A program made the translations under genes and the position numbers. From assembly GCA_021292165.1 (NCBI GenBank), contig CM037878.1, positions 284,589,744 through 284,653,743 of the forward strand: a DNA stretch of 64,000 bases, in the 5' to 3' direction. The notes below the pieces were generated by a model. The model did no database searches, had not been told where the DNA came from, and saw only the letters and a list, made by a program, of their open reading frames with translations. The DNA is from Shinisaurus crocodilurus. Taxonomy: Eukaryota > Chordata > Lepidosauria > Squamata > Shinisauridae. The number at the start of each line of letters is the position of its first letter. Within the stretch, counting starts at the first letter, position 1. Shown here piece after piece: positions 42,113 through 53,000 of this stretch.

Positions 42113-42332
42113 TCCTATCTTTTTTCCTCTTGCAAGGAACCCAAGGTGGCTTACATGACCCTCCTCCTCTCCGTTTTATCCTCACAACAGCCCTGTGAGG
42201 CAGGTTAGGCTGAGAGTCAATGACTGGCCCAAAGTCACCCAGTGAGCTTCATGGCCAAGTGGGGACTTGAACCCAGATCTCCTGAGTCCCAGTCCAACAC
42301 TCTAAGCAATATGCCACTACACTGGATCTCTA
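42113..42332 (-). mobile_element. tRNA-derived SINE, good copy
   Basis: Minus-strand SINE: AACCCAAGGTGGCTTACATG, TTTTATCCTCACAACAGCCC, TGTGAGGCAGGTTAGGCTGA, GCCCAAAGTCACCCAGTGAG and the tRNA-like head. Reverse-complemented, positions 42263-42273 read GGTTCAAGTCC, a near-perfect pol III B box, and GTGTAGTGGC nearer 42325 serves as the A-box region. Confidence 0.88.
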
Positions 42333-42391
42333 AGAAATGCCCATGCTAGTATTTGCTTCTGGAACACAGTGGTGGAATACATGTCCTAACA

Positions 42392-42682
42392 CAGTGTTCT
42401 CCAACCTTGGGTCCCCAGATGTTTTTGGCCTACAACTCCCAGCATGCCCTAGCCAGCTATAGACAAAGAACAATGGACATTCCCTCGCTCTATATAACTA
42501 ACCCCCACAGCAGAGGGCTTGGTTCCTGTGGGTGAGTCTCTTTTCTCTACCCTTCATATGCCAGAACTTCATTAGGCTAGAGCAGTGTTCTCCAACCTTG
42601 GGTCCCCCCAAGCTACGCTGGCTGGGGCGTGCTGGGAGTTGTAGGCCAAAAACATCTGGGGACCCAAGGTTGGAGAACACTG
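42392..42682. mobile_element. Composite hAT element carrying captured flanking DNA (291 bp)
   Basis: One unit flanked by the exact duplication tcctaaca (42384-42391, 42683-42690). Order: left half-element (42392-42456); 52 bp identical to the right flank of the half-element at 34415; 74 bp of unplaced sequence (42509-42582) with AGAGGGCTTGGTTCCTGTGG; then a 100-bp CAGTGTTCTCC...GAGAACACTG element (42583-42682) that has no own left duplication. The outer termini thus moved together as one transposon. Confidence 0.85.
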
Positions 42683-43114
42683 TCCTAACATATCCTGGTT
42701 CAATAAAAGACCTTACCTATTTTATAACTCTTCCTCCCTAGGACCCAGCCACAGCAACAGCTGTCTGTACTGAACTACTGAAAGACTGACAATTTGGCAG
42801 CTCTTCTTTCCTAAAAAAAACACACACAAAACCCACCAAAAACAAAAAAAACCCAGCACCCTGCTCTATATAACAGCATTGAATGTCATCACCAAAGTGT
42901 GATTAATTTCCCTGGCAGCTGCTTGTCCAAAAATCACATAATTTCATCACAGAAAAAGTGAGAGATGGGTGTGGGGTAGTTACCTTGGTAATTACTGTTA
43001 AATTTATCTCGGAGAGAGTGTGTGGGAGGGAGTGGGGAAGTGGAAGCAAAGCGTTTCCATGAAGTAAAATGAGCCTATAATGAAAGGAGCTGGCAAAAGC
43101 TAGCAGGCTTGGTT

Positions 43115-43700
43115 TATCATTATTATTATTATTATTATTATTTATTTCATTTCTATACCGCCCCACAGCTGAAGCTCCCTGGGTGGTTCACAACAATTTA
43201 TACAATAAAACACATAAAAACCAAAAATAAAAACATACACTATAGTTAAGAAGATTAAAAACCAAATTTAAAAGGACAGTTTAAAATGACGATACAAACA
43301 GTTAGTAAAACTAAGCCTACAGGTGGCAATCCCCCCCTGGCCCCCATATGTTATTTTGAGCCCTTAACTGTTGGATGCCTTGGCATAGAGGGAAGTCTTA
43401 ACCTGGCACTGAAAAGATAGTAAGGTTGGCGCCAGGCAGGCCTCAGTGGGGAGCTTATTCCAACAGTTGGGGGGCTACCCCTCCTTGTTGCCACCAACCA
43501 AGCCTCCCTTGGAGGTGGCAGTCAGAGGAGGGCCCCAGATGTTGAGCGTAGCATCTGGGTAGATTGCAGTTAGGAGAGACATTCCATCAGGTATTGTGGT
43601 CCTAAGCCACGTAGGGCTTTATAGGTTAGAACCAGCACCTTGAATTCAGCTCGGAAGCATATTGGCAGCCAGTATTTATTTCTGATCTGAGGTAGAACTT
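43115..43700 (-). mobile_element. L2-like LINE 3' region
   Basis: (ATT)n tail, TTATTTCATTTCTATACCGC, CACAGCTGAAGCTCCCTGGG, GTGGGGAGCTTATTCCAACA, 'CAGAGGAGGGCCCCAGATGT', CATCAGGTATTGTGGTCCTA and ACCTTGAATTCAGCTCGGAA, then CATATTGGCAGCCAGTA. No long frame remains. Confidence 0.75.
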
Positions 43701-43814
43701 CATGTTAGGAGGAAAATATACTTTTCCTCAGAAGGCAACTGTGGTGGGGGGGCAGAGGCACTTAATGAGAAGTGGATGGGAAGGTGGGGGCGGGGGACGT
43801 ACTTAACTCCTCCC

Positions 43815-44200
43815 CCATTTATTTATTTTATTTCTTTTTTACATTTATATCCTGCCTTTTCCTCTGAGGAGCCCAAAGTGGCGAACATGAGCCGCCGCCT
43901 CTCCGTTTTATCCTCAAAACAAGCCTTTGAGGTAGGTTGGGCTGAGAGTCAGTGACTGGCCCAAAGTCACCCAGTAAGGTGCATAGCTGAGCAGGGACTT
44001 GAACCCGGGTTTCTCCAGTCCGACACTCTAAGCCAGGGCTCTCCAACCTTGGGTCCCCATATGTTGCTGGACTACAGCTCCCAGAATCCCTTGCCATGAG
44101 CCATGCTGGCTGGCTGTGCTGGGAGCTGTAGGCCAGCAACATCTGGGGACCCAAGGTTGGAGAGCCCTGATCTAAGCACTGCACCACACTGGCTCTCCTG
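43815..44200 (-). mobile_element. tRNA-derived SINE interrupted by a hAT element
   Basis: TTATTTATTTTATTTCTTTT, GAGCCCAAAGTGGCGAACAT, CCGTTTTATCCTCAAAACAA, GGTAGGTTGGGCTGAGAGTC, then the tRNA-like head broken at 44033 and continuing at 44170 (ATCTAAGCACTGCACCACAC). Confidence 0.82.
44034..44169. mobile_element. hAT miniature element, CAGGGC subfamily, inside a SINE
   Basis: 136 bp, CAGGGCTCTCCAACCTTGGG to CCCAAGGTTGGAGAGCCCTG. Flanks ctctaagc and atctaagc match 7 of 8. It lies in the pol III promoter head of the SINE. Confidence 0.93.
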
Positions 44201-44294
44201 TCCACTAGTTCTCCCTCACAAAAAAATTAATTCATTCCTATGTTGCACTTCAAGATAAAATATTCTCAGGGCAGCTCTCAATCTTTAAAAGTAT

Positions 44295-44860
44295 TTTACA
44301 ACATTATTTATTTATTTACAGCAATTGTATGCCGCTCCATATCTAGACAGATTCCAGAGCGGTGAACAATAAAATGATAAAACAGATAAAAGAATAAAAA
44401 CAATGCATTAAAAACAGGGTGACGTTAAAACTGTGGCTGGTCAGCAAAGAAGGCCTCATGAAACAAGGACTTCTTCAGCAGGTGCCGAAAACAACACAGT
44501 GTCACAGCCTGCCTGACCTCCAGAGGCAGGGAGTTCCAGAGAAGTGGGGCCACCACACTGAAGGCTCTTCTCCGGGTGGACTCCGATCGGGCCATAGGTC
44601 CATGAGGAACCACCAGGAGAACGTCCTCCGATGACCTCAGTGACTGGGCAGGTTGGATAAGGGAGAACTTGCTCCCTCAGGTATCCTGGTCCCAAGTTGT
44701 TCAGGGCTTTGTACACTAGTACCAGAACCTTATACCTGACCCTGTAGCAAATAGGCAGCCAGTATAGGCAACATAAAGATTCTATGTACCGAAAATATTT
44801 CCCACTTTTCTTCCTGATCATGTTAAAAAAAAAAATAACAATCATGAGCTAACAGTAAAA
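44295..44860 (-). mobile_element. L2-like LINE C-terminal coding remnant
   Basis: A minus frame (44845-44456) reads SLCCLYWLPICYRVRYKVLV, LVYKALNNLGPGYLREQVLP, then loses the family consensus in the next segment. The Leu-Pro-Ile-x-Tyr-Arg...Tyr-Lys-Ala-Leu-Asn motif is the conserved C-terminal region of L2-group LINEs. A second minus frame (44613-44425) reads ARSESTRRRAFSVVAPLLWN and SLPLEVRQA, the very C-terminus, so one frameshift separates the two. Confidence 0.85.
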
Positions 44861-46260
44861 AAAAAATCCTAACTATTAAATGCCTGTGAAAATTTAAAAC
44901 GTCTTCGCTTGGTAGGCAACAGATAGCAAAATAAGGAGCCAGACCGATGCACCTTCTGGCTGTTTTTCCCTAGCCAGGCTGCTGTGAAAAGCAGGAGAGT
45001 GCAGTGAGTTAAAAAAAAGAAAAGAAAACAGGGTAAAGGTGCCCGCAGCCAACGACCTGTTGATCTAAGCAGTTAAGATGGACACTCTGCTGCTTGCAAT
45101 ACTCTGACGGGTGGCAGAGAGATGGATGTGGTCCTCCCTTCCTCCAGCCACTGGGCTCTGTAAAGCGGAAAGGTTTTGGAATATGCACACACAGACTTTA
45201 TTGGAGAAAATTGCCTTCACAGGGATATTTGCTTCAGTTAAAGATCAATGGATCAAAATTGAAGACAAAAGGGTTGGCCTAGAGGGCTTTGACCTCCCCC
45301 CTCCTGCAAGACTAAACAAGGAGTATTGACAAAGGCTGCTGCTGACCTGTCTGGCAACATCAGGGTGTTCTTTTTTCAGGATCCCTCTTTCAACACCAAC
45401 TTAGAAATCAATTAGTGACTTCGGCCTGGGGGCTTTTACTCAGGCTTTAATTTAAGAACGCTGTAATTGATCGCCTGGGTTATTTATTACATTTCCTTTA
45501 CCCGGGCTCAAACAAGTCAACAAGCTAATAAAAGGCCAGCAATGTGTGAGGTTTGCTTGTGGCTCTCTTTTCTTCTTTTTTTCTTCTTCTTCTTCAATTC
45601 TTCTGGTTTTTCTGCTGACTTTGGTGGATTTCCCCTCACACCTCCCTCTCCCAAAAGAAGTCTCTTACGCCTCACTAAGCATGTCTTGCCTTTGCTTCTC
45701 TCAGTGATCTGTCAAAATCATTGGCCTGCCCCAGCTAACTCCCTCACTCCATCAACCTGTTCTAAGAAGGGTCCATTTTGTTGGCCATCTCAATCACTAT
45801 CTTTGTTTTCCCCCTTTCCTTCCTTCCCTTATAGTCTTTTTTTTCCCTTTCTCTTGTCTACTCTGCTGACTATGATCTTCTGCCTGCTTTGTTCGGCTTT
45901 GTCATAAGTCCCTGGTGGCACAACAAGTGTATCCCCTGAAATCTAATTTAAAGGTCGGTTTGAACCACCTCATTTTCATGCGATCTGGCCATTACGTATC
46001 TATCTGCATGTGCTGTGCTCAGTTTTTCGCTCTTATTCAAATCTTTGGGGGGCATTCCAATCCTGGAACAGAACGTTGTTTGGTAACATAAATCCGGAAC
46101 AGTATGAAAAATGAGAGACGGGGGGGGAGGACGACATATCGGAACTAGTCACCTCCACTAATTATCCCTGGACTCTATCCATTCCATTAAGTAGCAAACC
46201 TCGGTTCCCTCCAAAATCCCTGGTAAATGTATTAATGTTCTGAGGTGATTAACTTTCTTA
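44861..46260. other. Intron, mostly unique
   Basis: No gene. Around 45430-45500 (GCTTTAATTTAAGAACGCTG, TAATTGATCGCCTGGGTTAT) the sequence looks non-repetitive and could be conserved noncoding DNA. The 45467-45907 frame of 146 codons is a pyrimidine-rich artefact. Confidence 0.4.
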
Positions 46261-46363
46261 GGGTGCAATCCTATGCATGTTTAGACAGGAAAAAGGCCTA
46301 CAGCACCCAGCATGCTGGGAGTGGTGGGCCTTTTTTCTGTCCAAACATGCATAGGATTGTGCC
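46261..46363. mobile_element. PIF/Harbinger-like foldback element
   Basis: GGGTGCAATCCTATGCATGT to ACATGCATAGGATTGTGCC, arms AGACAGGAAAAAGGCCTACA and GTGGGCCTTTTTTCTGTCC; shorter centre than at 32368. Flanks tta/ttt. Confidence 0.72.
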
Positions 46364-46754
46364 TTTACATTAGTATCACTCACTGGTCCCACCACCACCA
46401 CTGTGTCTTGTGCAACTTGCGCTATACATCTGGGTTGTTATTTTTACTAGAAACTTAGAAACAGAAAAAAAAATTAGTACCTCACAAGGTTGTTGTCATT
46501 GTTTTAAACATTCTTTAATTTCATGAATCTATTTGTTACATAAATCTCTACCTCACCCTTCAAATAATTTCCCAGGGCGGCGTACAAAGAACGTGTAATT
46601 TGGTCCTAAAGTGAAACTGGACTTCGATCCAGAATTGCGATACTGCTCTTCAGTTCCCCAGATCCCTGTACTACAGCGCCCCTGGATGAGCAGATGACGC
46701 TGCTTCATACTTACACCATCATCCACATGGCCCACTGCTATCCCTTGTAGCAAC

Positions 46755-47503
46755 CAGGGATGTTGAAGAGTCCTTGGGCTCAAGTCACGAGTCGAGTCAC
46801 GAGTCTTTGGACCCGAGTCCGAGTCCTTGGTCCAAAATGGTGACTCCCGAGTCCCGAGTCACTCCCAAAGCTGACTCCACGAGTCCCTATTAAAATCAAT
46901 GGGGTTTTCCCCCAACAAAATAAGGCTGCTTCAGATGTGTGGCTTAAATAAATTCTAGGCACAAGTGTGACTTTTTATTTCAAAACTCTGCAACTGATTT
47001 TGGCAAGAACAGACCAGGCAGACAAACCCAAAATAACCAGGCAGGCAGAGGAGGCAGGGAACCCCAAAGCAGGCAGGCAGAGGCCTTTGTCTTGGACAAT
47101 TCAACTGTTGAACAGGATCTAGAAGAGACCAGGCAGGCAGAGGAGGCTGGGAACCCCAAACAGGCAGGCAGAGGCAGCCAAAACCAAAATGTCTGACCCT
47201 AACCCCCCACAACAACACATCAATCAAAATAAATCTCAACACATCGTTGGGGCTGCGCTCCTGATAGCCGTCCGTAGTGGCCGAGCAGCGGCACGCCTCG
47301 CTTCCATGCGCTCTTCACCGGTGATCGCCCTCCTCTCCACTCCTTCTGGCACAGCCCAGGGATGTTGAAGAGTCCTTGGCCTCGAGTCCCGAGTCGAGTC
47401 TCGAGTCCCATTAAAAATATTGGGACTTGAGTCCGAGTTGAGTCAGAGGGGGGACTCAGTCCGACTCACGAGTCGAGTCCTCGAGTCCGAGTCCCCATCC
47501 CTG
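46755..47503. mobile_element. hAT element with GAGTC-rich ends (749 bp)
   Basis: Same family as 18291-19242; exact duplication gtagcaac at 46747-46754 and 47504-47511. Ends CAGGGATGTTGAAGAGTCC and GAGTCCCCATCCCTG. Only one copy of the 94-bp unit is present. The shared blocks, such as TTTATTTCAAAACTCTGCAA and GATTTTGGCAAGAACAGACC, are nearly identical in both elements. Confidence 0.92.
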
Positions 47504-47580
47504 GTAGCAACACCTCTCCAGAACCTCTGGCAGGGGTGTTTCCAACAAGCTCTGCTATCTGAGAACCTTTTGACTGCAGG

Positions 47581-47727
47581 CAGTGCTTTTTTTCTGGAGA
47601 AAAGGGTACCGGAACTCTTGGATTACATTTCCTCGGGAGTAGATGGCGATTAAATTGTAATGCAATTAATAGAAGAAAAGGTGCTGGAACTCAGTTCCAG
47701 GCGAGTTCCACCAGAAAAAAAGCCCTG
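47581..47727. mobile_element. hAT miniature element (147 bp)
   Basis: CAGTGCTTTTTTTCTGGAG to CCAGAAAAAAAGCCCTG, exact duplication actgcagg at 47573-47580 and 47728-47735. Inner arms TACCGGAACTCTTGG and CTGGAACTCAGTTCCAGG. Confidence 0.9.
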
Positions 47728-47837
47728 ACTGCAGGTGCCAAGGAACTGATATTGGGACTGTCTGCATGCAAAGCCTGTGCTTTACCACTGAGCTATGCCC
47801 TATCCTGAAATAGTAGGATTGGCTATGATCCATTGCA

Positions 47838-48041
47838 GGGTTGTTGAACCTTTTTTTTAGCCTGAGGGCCAAATTCCATTTTGGAGAAGCTCTTGGGGGC
47901 TGCCTTGCAGTGGTGGTTGGGGATGAAGGCAAAAGAGATGGGGCCAAAAACACCCCCAGGGAAGGGGACATGGCCGTCTGGGGTACCCTGAGGGGACCAG
48001 ATTTGGCCTCTAGCCCTGAGGTTCTCCACCCCGGATCTATT
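47838..48041. mobile_element. Probable hAT-derived repeat
   Basis: CAGGGTTGTTGAACCTTTTT and AGCCTGAGGGCCAAATTCCA open a block ending near GAGGTTCTCCACCCCGGATC, with inverted end wording but no clean duplication. Confidence 0.5.
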
Positions 48042-48113
48042 GGGAACTAACAGTGCAAACTTACTAAGAAGCAAGACCCATTGAGTTCATTCAATGAGAT
48101 TTACTCCCAGATA

Positions 48114-48681
48114 GGGATGTGTGACGAATCTGATGGGTGGTGAAATCCGATGGATTCTGATGACCCCCCACCCCCCCGGATTCTGGTTCGCCAGCCCTCC
48201 GTTGGCACCTGAGTCGCTATGGTACGAGCTAAGCCAGCTTGCAGACTTCCGTCACAAAGACGGGCCATGATTTGCACATTAAAAAAACCAAACAGACGCT
48301 AAGGAAACTTGCGTAAGTTTACGCAATTTGTGCAAATCGGCACCCAAAAAAGCATGTGGATCTGGCGTTCTTTGCATAAAATCAGTTTGCGCAAATCGAC
48401 ACCTGAAAAGCACATGGTCCTTGCATGATTTGTGCATATTGGCTGATTTGACGCAAAGCATGCTAGATCCACATGCTTTTCAGGTGCCGATTTGCAGCGA
48501 ATTGCACAAATAGTGTGGTTTGCGCAAATTTACTTAGCATTTAAAAAGAAAAGTGCGCAAACCGTGGCCCGTCTTACAGATGGAAGTGCACAGAACCCAC
48601 CCCCCGACTTGACCCAATGCTATTGGGTCAGGAAATCCGTCGAGCTCAAATGAGCTGAACTTTCCAGCGTCAGCACATCCC
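48114..48681. mobile_element. Foldback element, GGGATGTG family, GCGCAAAT core
   Basis: GGGATGTGTGACGAATCTGA to AGCGTCAGCACATCCC with TA on both sides (48112-48113, 48682-48683). The core repeats AAATCGGCACCCAAAAAAGC / GCTTTTCAGGTGCCGATTTG and GTGGATCTGGCG / TAGATCCACATGC in inverted order. Copies of the family occur at 29654 and 63956. Confidence 0.82.
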
Positions 48682-49284
48682 TAGAACTTGGGACCTTCTG
48701 TATGTAAAGCTACAGGCGCTTCTCATAGGAACCGGGTAAATATTTCACACACCTCCTTCTCCCCAGGCCATTGCCCCATCTCCTTTTCCTTTACCATTTT
48801 AGGGGAGGTTAATCATTCCCCCCCCCAAATTTGATCTTGCTATTCCTACATGTTCAGCAATCTTCATTCTTTCCTCCACCCCAACCCCTCTCATTTCACA
48901 CTTCCCCCCCCTTCTGATCCCCTTCTTCAACCCCAAATTCCTTCCAGCTGTGCTCACCTCTGTGCTCCTTTAGCCCGGCATAAAAATGTATAACATGAAT
49001 TCATTAACACAGCACTGACAATACACACACAGTGCTTTATACAGTTTCATTAAATGGATGGATCCCTGCCCCACTGAGAGCTTAACCATCTAAATTTCAA
49101 CAGTATGAAAGATTCCATAGCAAGGGAAGGAAAGGAAAGGACCAGGTTAGCTAATGAGAGAATATCAAGTGGGAAAATAAAGAACAACAAGGGAGATGTG
49201 AGAACATCATGGCTTGAGACCACCACAATACTTGACAGAATGCCTCTCCCAACCGCAATCTACCCGGACACTCTGATCAACATC
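48682..49284. other. Intron without recognised feature
   Basis: Pyrimidine-rich unique-looking sequence; no gene or repeat boundary. Confidence 0.45.
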
Positions 49285-49745
49285 TGAGTCCTTCCTCAGA
49301 GTGCCACCTCTGAGGGAGGCTCAGAGGGTGGCAACAAGGGGGAGGGCCTTCTCAGTGGCAGCCCCCGACAGTGGAATGGTCTCCCCACTGAGGCCTGCCT
49401 GGTGCCAACCCTATAATATCCTTTTGGCGGCAGGTTAAGATAGCCCTCTGCGCTGTGGCATTTAAAGACCTCTAAAGCTATTTAATGGCTTGATGGGGGC
49501 ACCCATGTCGGGTGTTTTTGTTAACAAGTCTACTCTGTATCAAATATTGTTTTAGATGCTATATTGTTTTTTTAAAAAATTTAAACTGTTTTTTACATTG
49601 TGTATTTTGGAAATGTTTTACTGTTGTTTTTATTGTATTATGTCTTGTTTTTAGGAGCTGATGTAAACTTCCCAGGGAGCTTTGGCTATTGGGTGGTATA
49701 GAAATGAAATGAATGAATGAATAAATGAATGAATGAATAAATAAA
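49285..49745 (+). mobile_element. L2-like LINE 3' end
   Basis: CTGAGGGAGGCTCAGAGGGT, GGGAGGGCCTTCTCAGTGGC, GTGGAATGGTCTCCCCACTG, GGCTTGATGGGGGCACCC, and tail TGGGTGGTATAGAAATGAAA with (GAAT)n/(AAAT)n units. The same blocks in reverse make up the copies at 43115 and 44295. Confidence 0.78.
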
Positions 49746-49751
49746 TCCTGG

Positions 49752-50072
49752 TGATATTCTAACCGGAGATAAAGTGGTGGGGGCCACTGATGGTCCCACC
49801 CCCTTTGGGTAGTGTCCAGGCTTTTGTACAGGTTTTCTCCACATTCTAAAAAGTTGAAATGGTTTTCCTGAGGCTTAGTTACTGGCAGGAAGAGCTTTAA
49901 GCTACAATAGGCTGGTATATATATATACACACACACACACACACATAGTTCCCATCCCTTTTGCCCTTTGCTCCACCCCCTTTGCCTTTGGCTCCACCCA
50001 CCACTGGAATGTGGGCGCCCTGAGAGCTTCTCTGAAATTGAATTCGGCCCTTGGGCTGAAAGAGGTTCCACC
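49752..50072. mobile_element. hAT-related repeat with microsatellite
   Basis: TTCTAAAAAGTTGAAATGGT, GCTTAGTTACTGGCAGGAAG, TACAATAGGCTGGTATATAT, then (AC)n at 49926-49945 and GGAATGTGGGCGCCCTGAGA, ending GGGCTGAAAGAGGTTCCACC. Shares order and wording with 22451-22756. No clean duplication found. Confidence 0.6.
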
Positions 50073-53000
50073 GTATTAACCTCCTGCGAGGAGTCAACTC
50101 CTGAATTAAAAGAGGCTGCCCTCAAAAAGGAAAAAGAAAAGCCTAGTTACTGAGGGAAAAGATGGCCGGCAGTGGCATTCCCTGAGAGGCATCGGTTATT
50201 AATGCGGGCCCTTGCAGGAGTTAATATGGTGGACTGTGTCCATTGTAATAATAATTTTCACTGTACTGCATCCTTTTCCCCTCATGAGTTAGCAATCGGG
50301 AACACTTTGCATAAAAATAAAAATCACATTTTAATTCTGTTTTGAAACCACCGGTGTGGCTGCTGCTGAGAAGGAGTTTAGAGAAAATAAAATAGTTTCA
50401 ATTAACTCTGAGGAGTGTAGCCAAAGCAAAACAAAGCATGTATACCTACAGAGGTCTTAAACAGCATTAGCTACACAGCGCCGTAGCAAATGGCACTTTT
50501 TAAATGGCTGTTAATTGCTCCGTGCTCTTTTAGGAGATGCGAAGGTTTCAATGGCAGGCTGGAAATGTATTGAACGTTGCCCGTGAGATGAAAAATATTG
50601 TTAAGAAGGTGTTTGTGCTTGGAGTGCCTTTCTTTTCGTCTTGCTGAGTAGAAAAATGATAGCGGAAAGGTCACTGATTGGCCCAGACTGAGATTGTTTC
50701 AACTGAGACCATCAGGGACTCCATCTTCACTCTTTTTTCAAGTTTCCGTTTTGCTTTTAGGAGCCCTTAATGCTTGGATTGATATTGTCTTTTTTTAATC
50801 TCTTACCCACAGTTCCAAGCCTTTTGTTTATTTTATGCCACACAGAGGAAGATACAGGTTAAACATTAGGAGGAACTGCGCAACAGTAAAAGCAGTTCAC
50901 TGTGATCTAGAAAGGTCCTGCAGTTGCTTGCCATGTATGTTTGAAAGTGTTGGGACTTGAAAAAGATACTAGGAGAGGATATATTGTGGAGTAATATCCT
51001 TCCTATCTCACGTTAGTGAGATCAGCAGAGTAGAGTCCCTTTCCAGCTTAAAAGAAGCTTAGATTTGGCTAGTGTTAGCCAGTTAGCATTTGGTAATCCA
51101 GGATGCTTTAAGGCAGACTGGATTTCCCTGGTTTTGCCCCCTTTTCTCTCCCTCAGAACAATAATCAGAGACACAGTCTTGTAAAAGTTAAAAGTAGCAT
51201 TTACTAACTCAGATTATGCAGTTTCATTCCGGCAGGCTTAAAAGCGTTTCTTACAGTTGGTTACAAGTTCATTTAGAAATACTTGGGGTCTGAACTTGTG
51301 GAGTTCAGACCAGCAACTCTGGCTACATGCTGCTGCAGGACCACGTGGAGACAACAACCTGGTGGTGCCACACTCACTAGAGTCTGAACAGAAAGAGGAA
51401 GAAGCTGGGAGCAACGCCCACTTCCTGTTCAGGCTGTTAATAATTCAATGAGTACCTTCTAGGAAAACCACCCTAGAAGGTATCAGTGATCTTAACCATT
51501 TCACCCAATTACCTGGTGAAACATTAGCCATAGGTTTTGACTGCAATTTTAATTATCCAACAGAAAGCTATGAGGGTGAGGGATGTTTGAAGGCCTCCCC
51601 ATGGGAGCCAGCTCCTTCCCACAGCTCAGATGGTTTCCATTCTGTCTGGGAACTTATGTGGAATTTCCTAAAGATTAATTGCATTTTCGATAACAAACAT
51701 ACTCGTCCCTTCTTTACATGCCAAAATGAGAGCTGTGCTCATATTCCGCTTACTGAGGGCCAGTTTATATGTTCAAGTGGTATAGCTCCCTTGGGTCTGA
51801 TCCTGCAGGGATCTTCTTACAACACCAAATCATGGATAAGGAGGCTTAACTATGGTTTAGTGTGACGTCTGAATTGACATCAGTAGTTGATGGCAGCAAA
51901 TTGGAATCAGAAACCATGGCTTTGAAGTGAGTTTGCAAACTCTGGTTTGTGTTAACTGGTTCAGCATGTTGTCTGAATTGATAAACCATTGCTCCATCAT
52001 TAAAGGCTCCTTCATTAAGTAGATGGGGTTAAACCGCTGAAGCCGAGAGCTCAAAAGAACAGCGAAGTAAACCAGAGAAGCATCTCTAAACCTTGGTTTG
52101 CCTGGCTTCTAAACGATGAATAGGAAAAACCATGTCTTGGTGTGATATCTGAGCCATTGAGAGATTTGGGAAGTTGGATTTGAGATTGGCAGCTAGGAGT
52201 ATTCATCCAGCTCCAAAGTGTGTGTTATTTCTTTGCAATGAGAGTTGAAGAGCCTCAGGTCTTGTTGTGAGGTGTTTGTAGCTTTGACCTTCTCCCCTAA
52301 GCTTAGCGCTAAGCTCCTTTCTGGAACGCTAGACAAATTCTGGCATGATTTTATAAACAACATGGCAACCTTGGGAGTGGTTCTCTTTCTGTTTTTCTGC
52401 TCTTAATTATGTTGAGTGGACTTGATGCTAACGCAGTTGTACACTTTCCTGGAGGATATGCGGTATAAAATTTGGGGGTGGGGTGGTTACGTGTGCTCCC
52501 TTAATCAGGAAATGCCATTTTGAGTGTGGAGAACAGCAAATCTGAGAGCTGCAGAGAGCCCAAAGGGAAATTTGGATTGTGATTAAATATGAAATGTTTA
52601 TGTTGGGGAAGAGAGAGAAATGATATAGGAAGCTGTTTTGGCTTTTCTCTGTGCTTTCAGGAGGTGATAGCTAATCATATAAACATGCCCCTCTGTATAT
52701 ACTATGCTTGTGTCCTGCTTTATCTTTTCTTTTCTTTTTTTTTTATATCCTGTCTCATTCCTTGGTTTTAGGTACCTATTATTTGGTGGAATGCACTCAT
52801 GCGCTGTTTTGGCTTTGCATATTCCACAGGGATGTGCAAAGAGCTGCATGTTGGCACTGAGCAAATCCAATTGGTGTTTTGTCCTTGCTTCTTCAGCCTA
52901 CCCCACTCACCCTTGACCTGATAAGGAGAAAGCTGGCATTGCATGGAGGCAAACGCCCTGTTCTGTTCTTTTTCACTTTCCTTCCATACAGTGAAAGGTA

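Noticed and set aside
45467..45907. 146-codon plus frame rich in Phe, Leu, Ser and Pro
   Set aside because: Produced by a long pyrimidine-rich tract; composition artefact.
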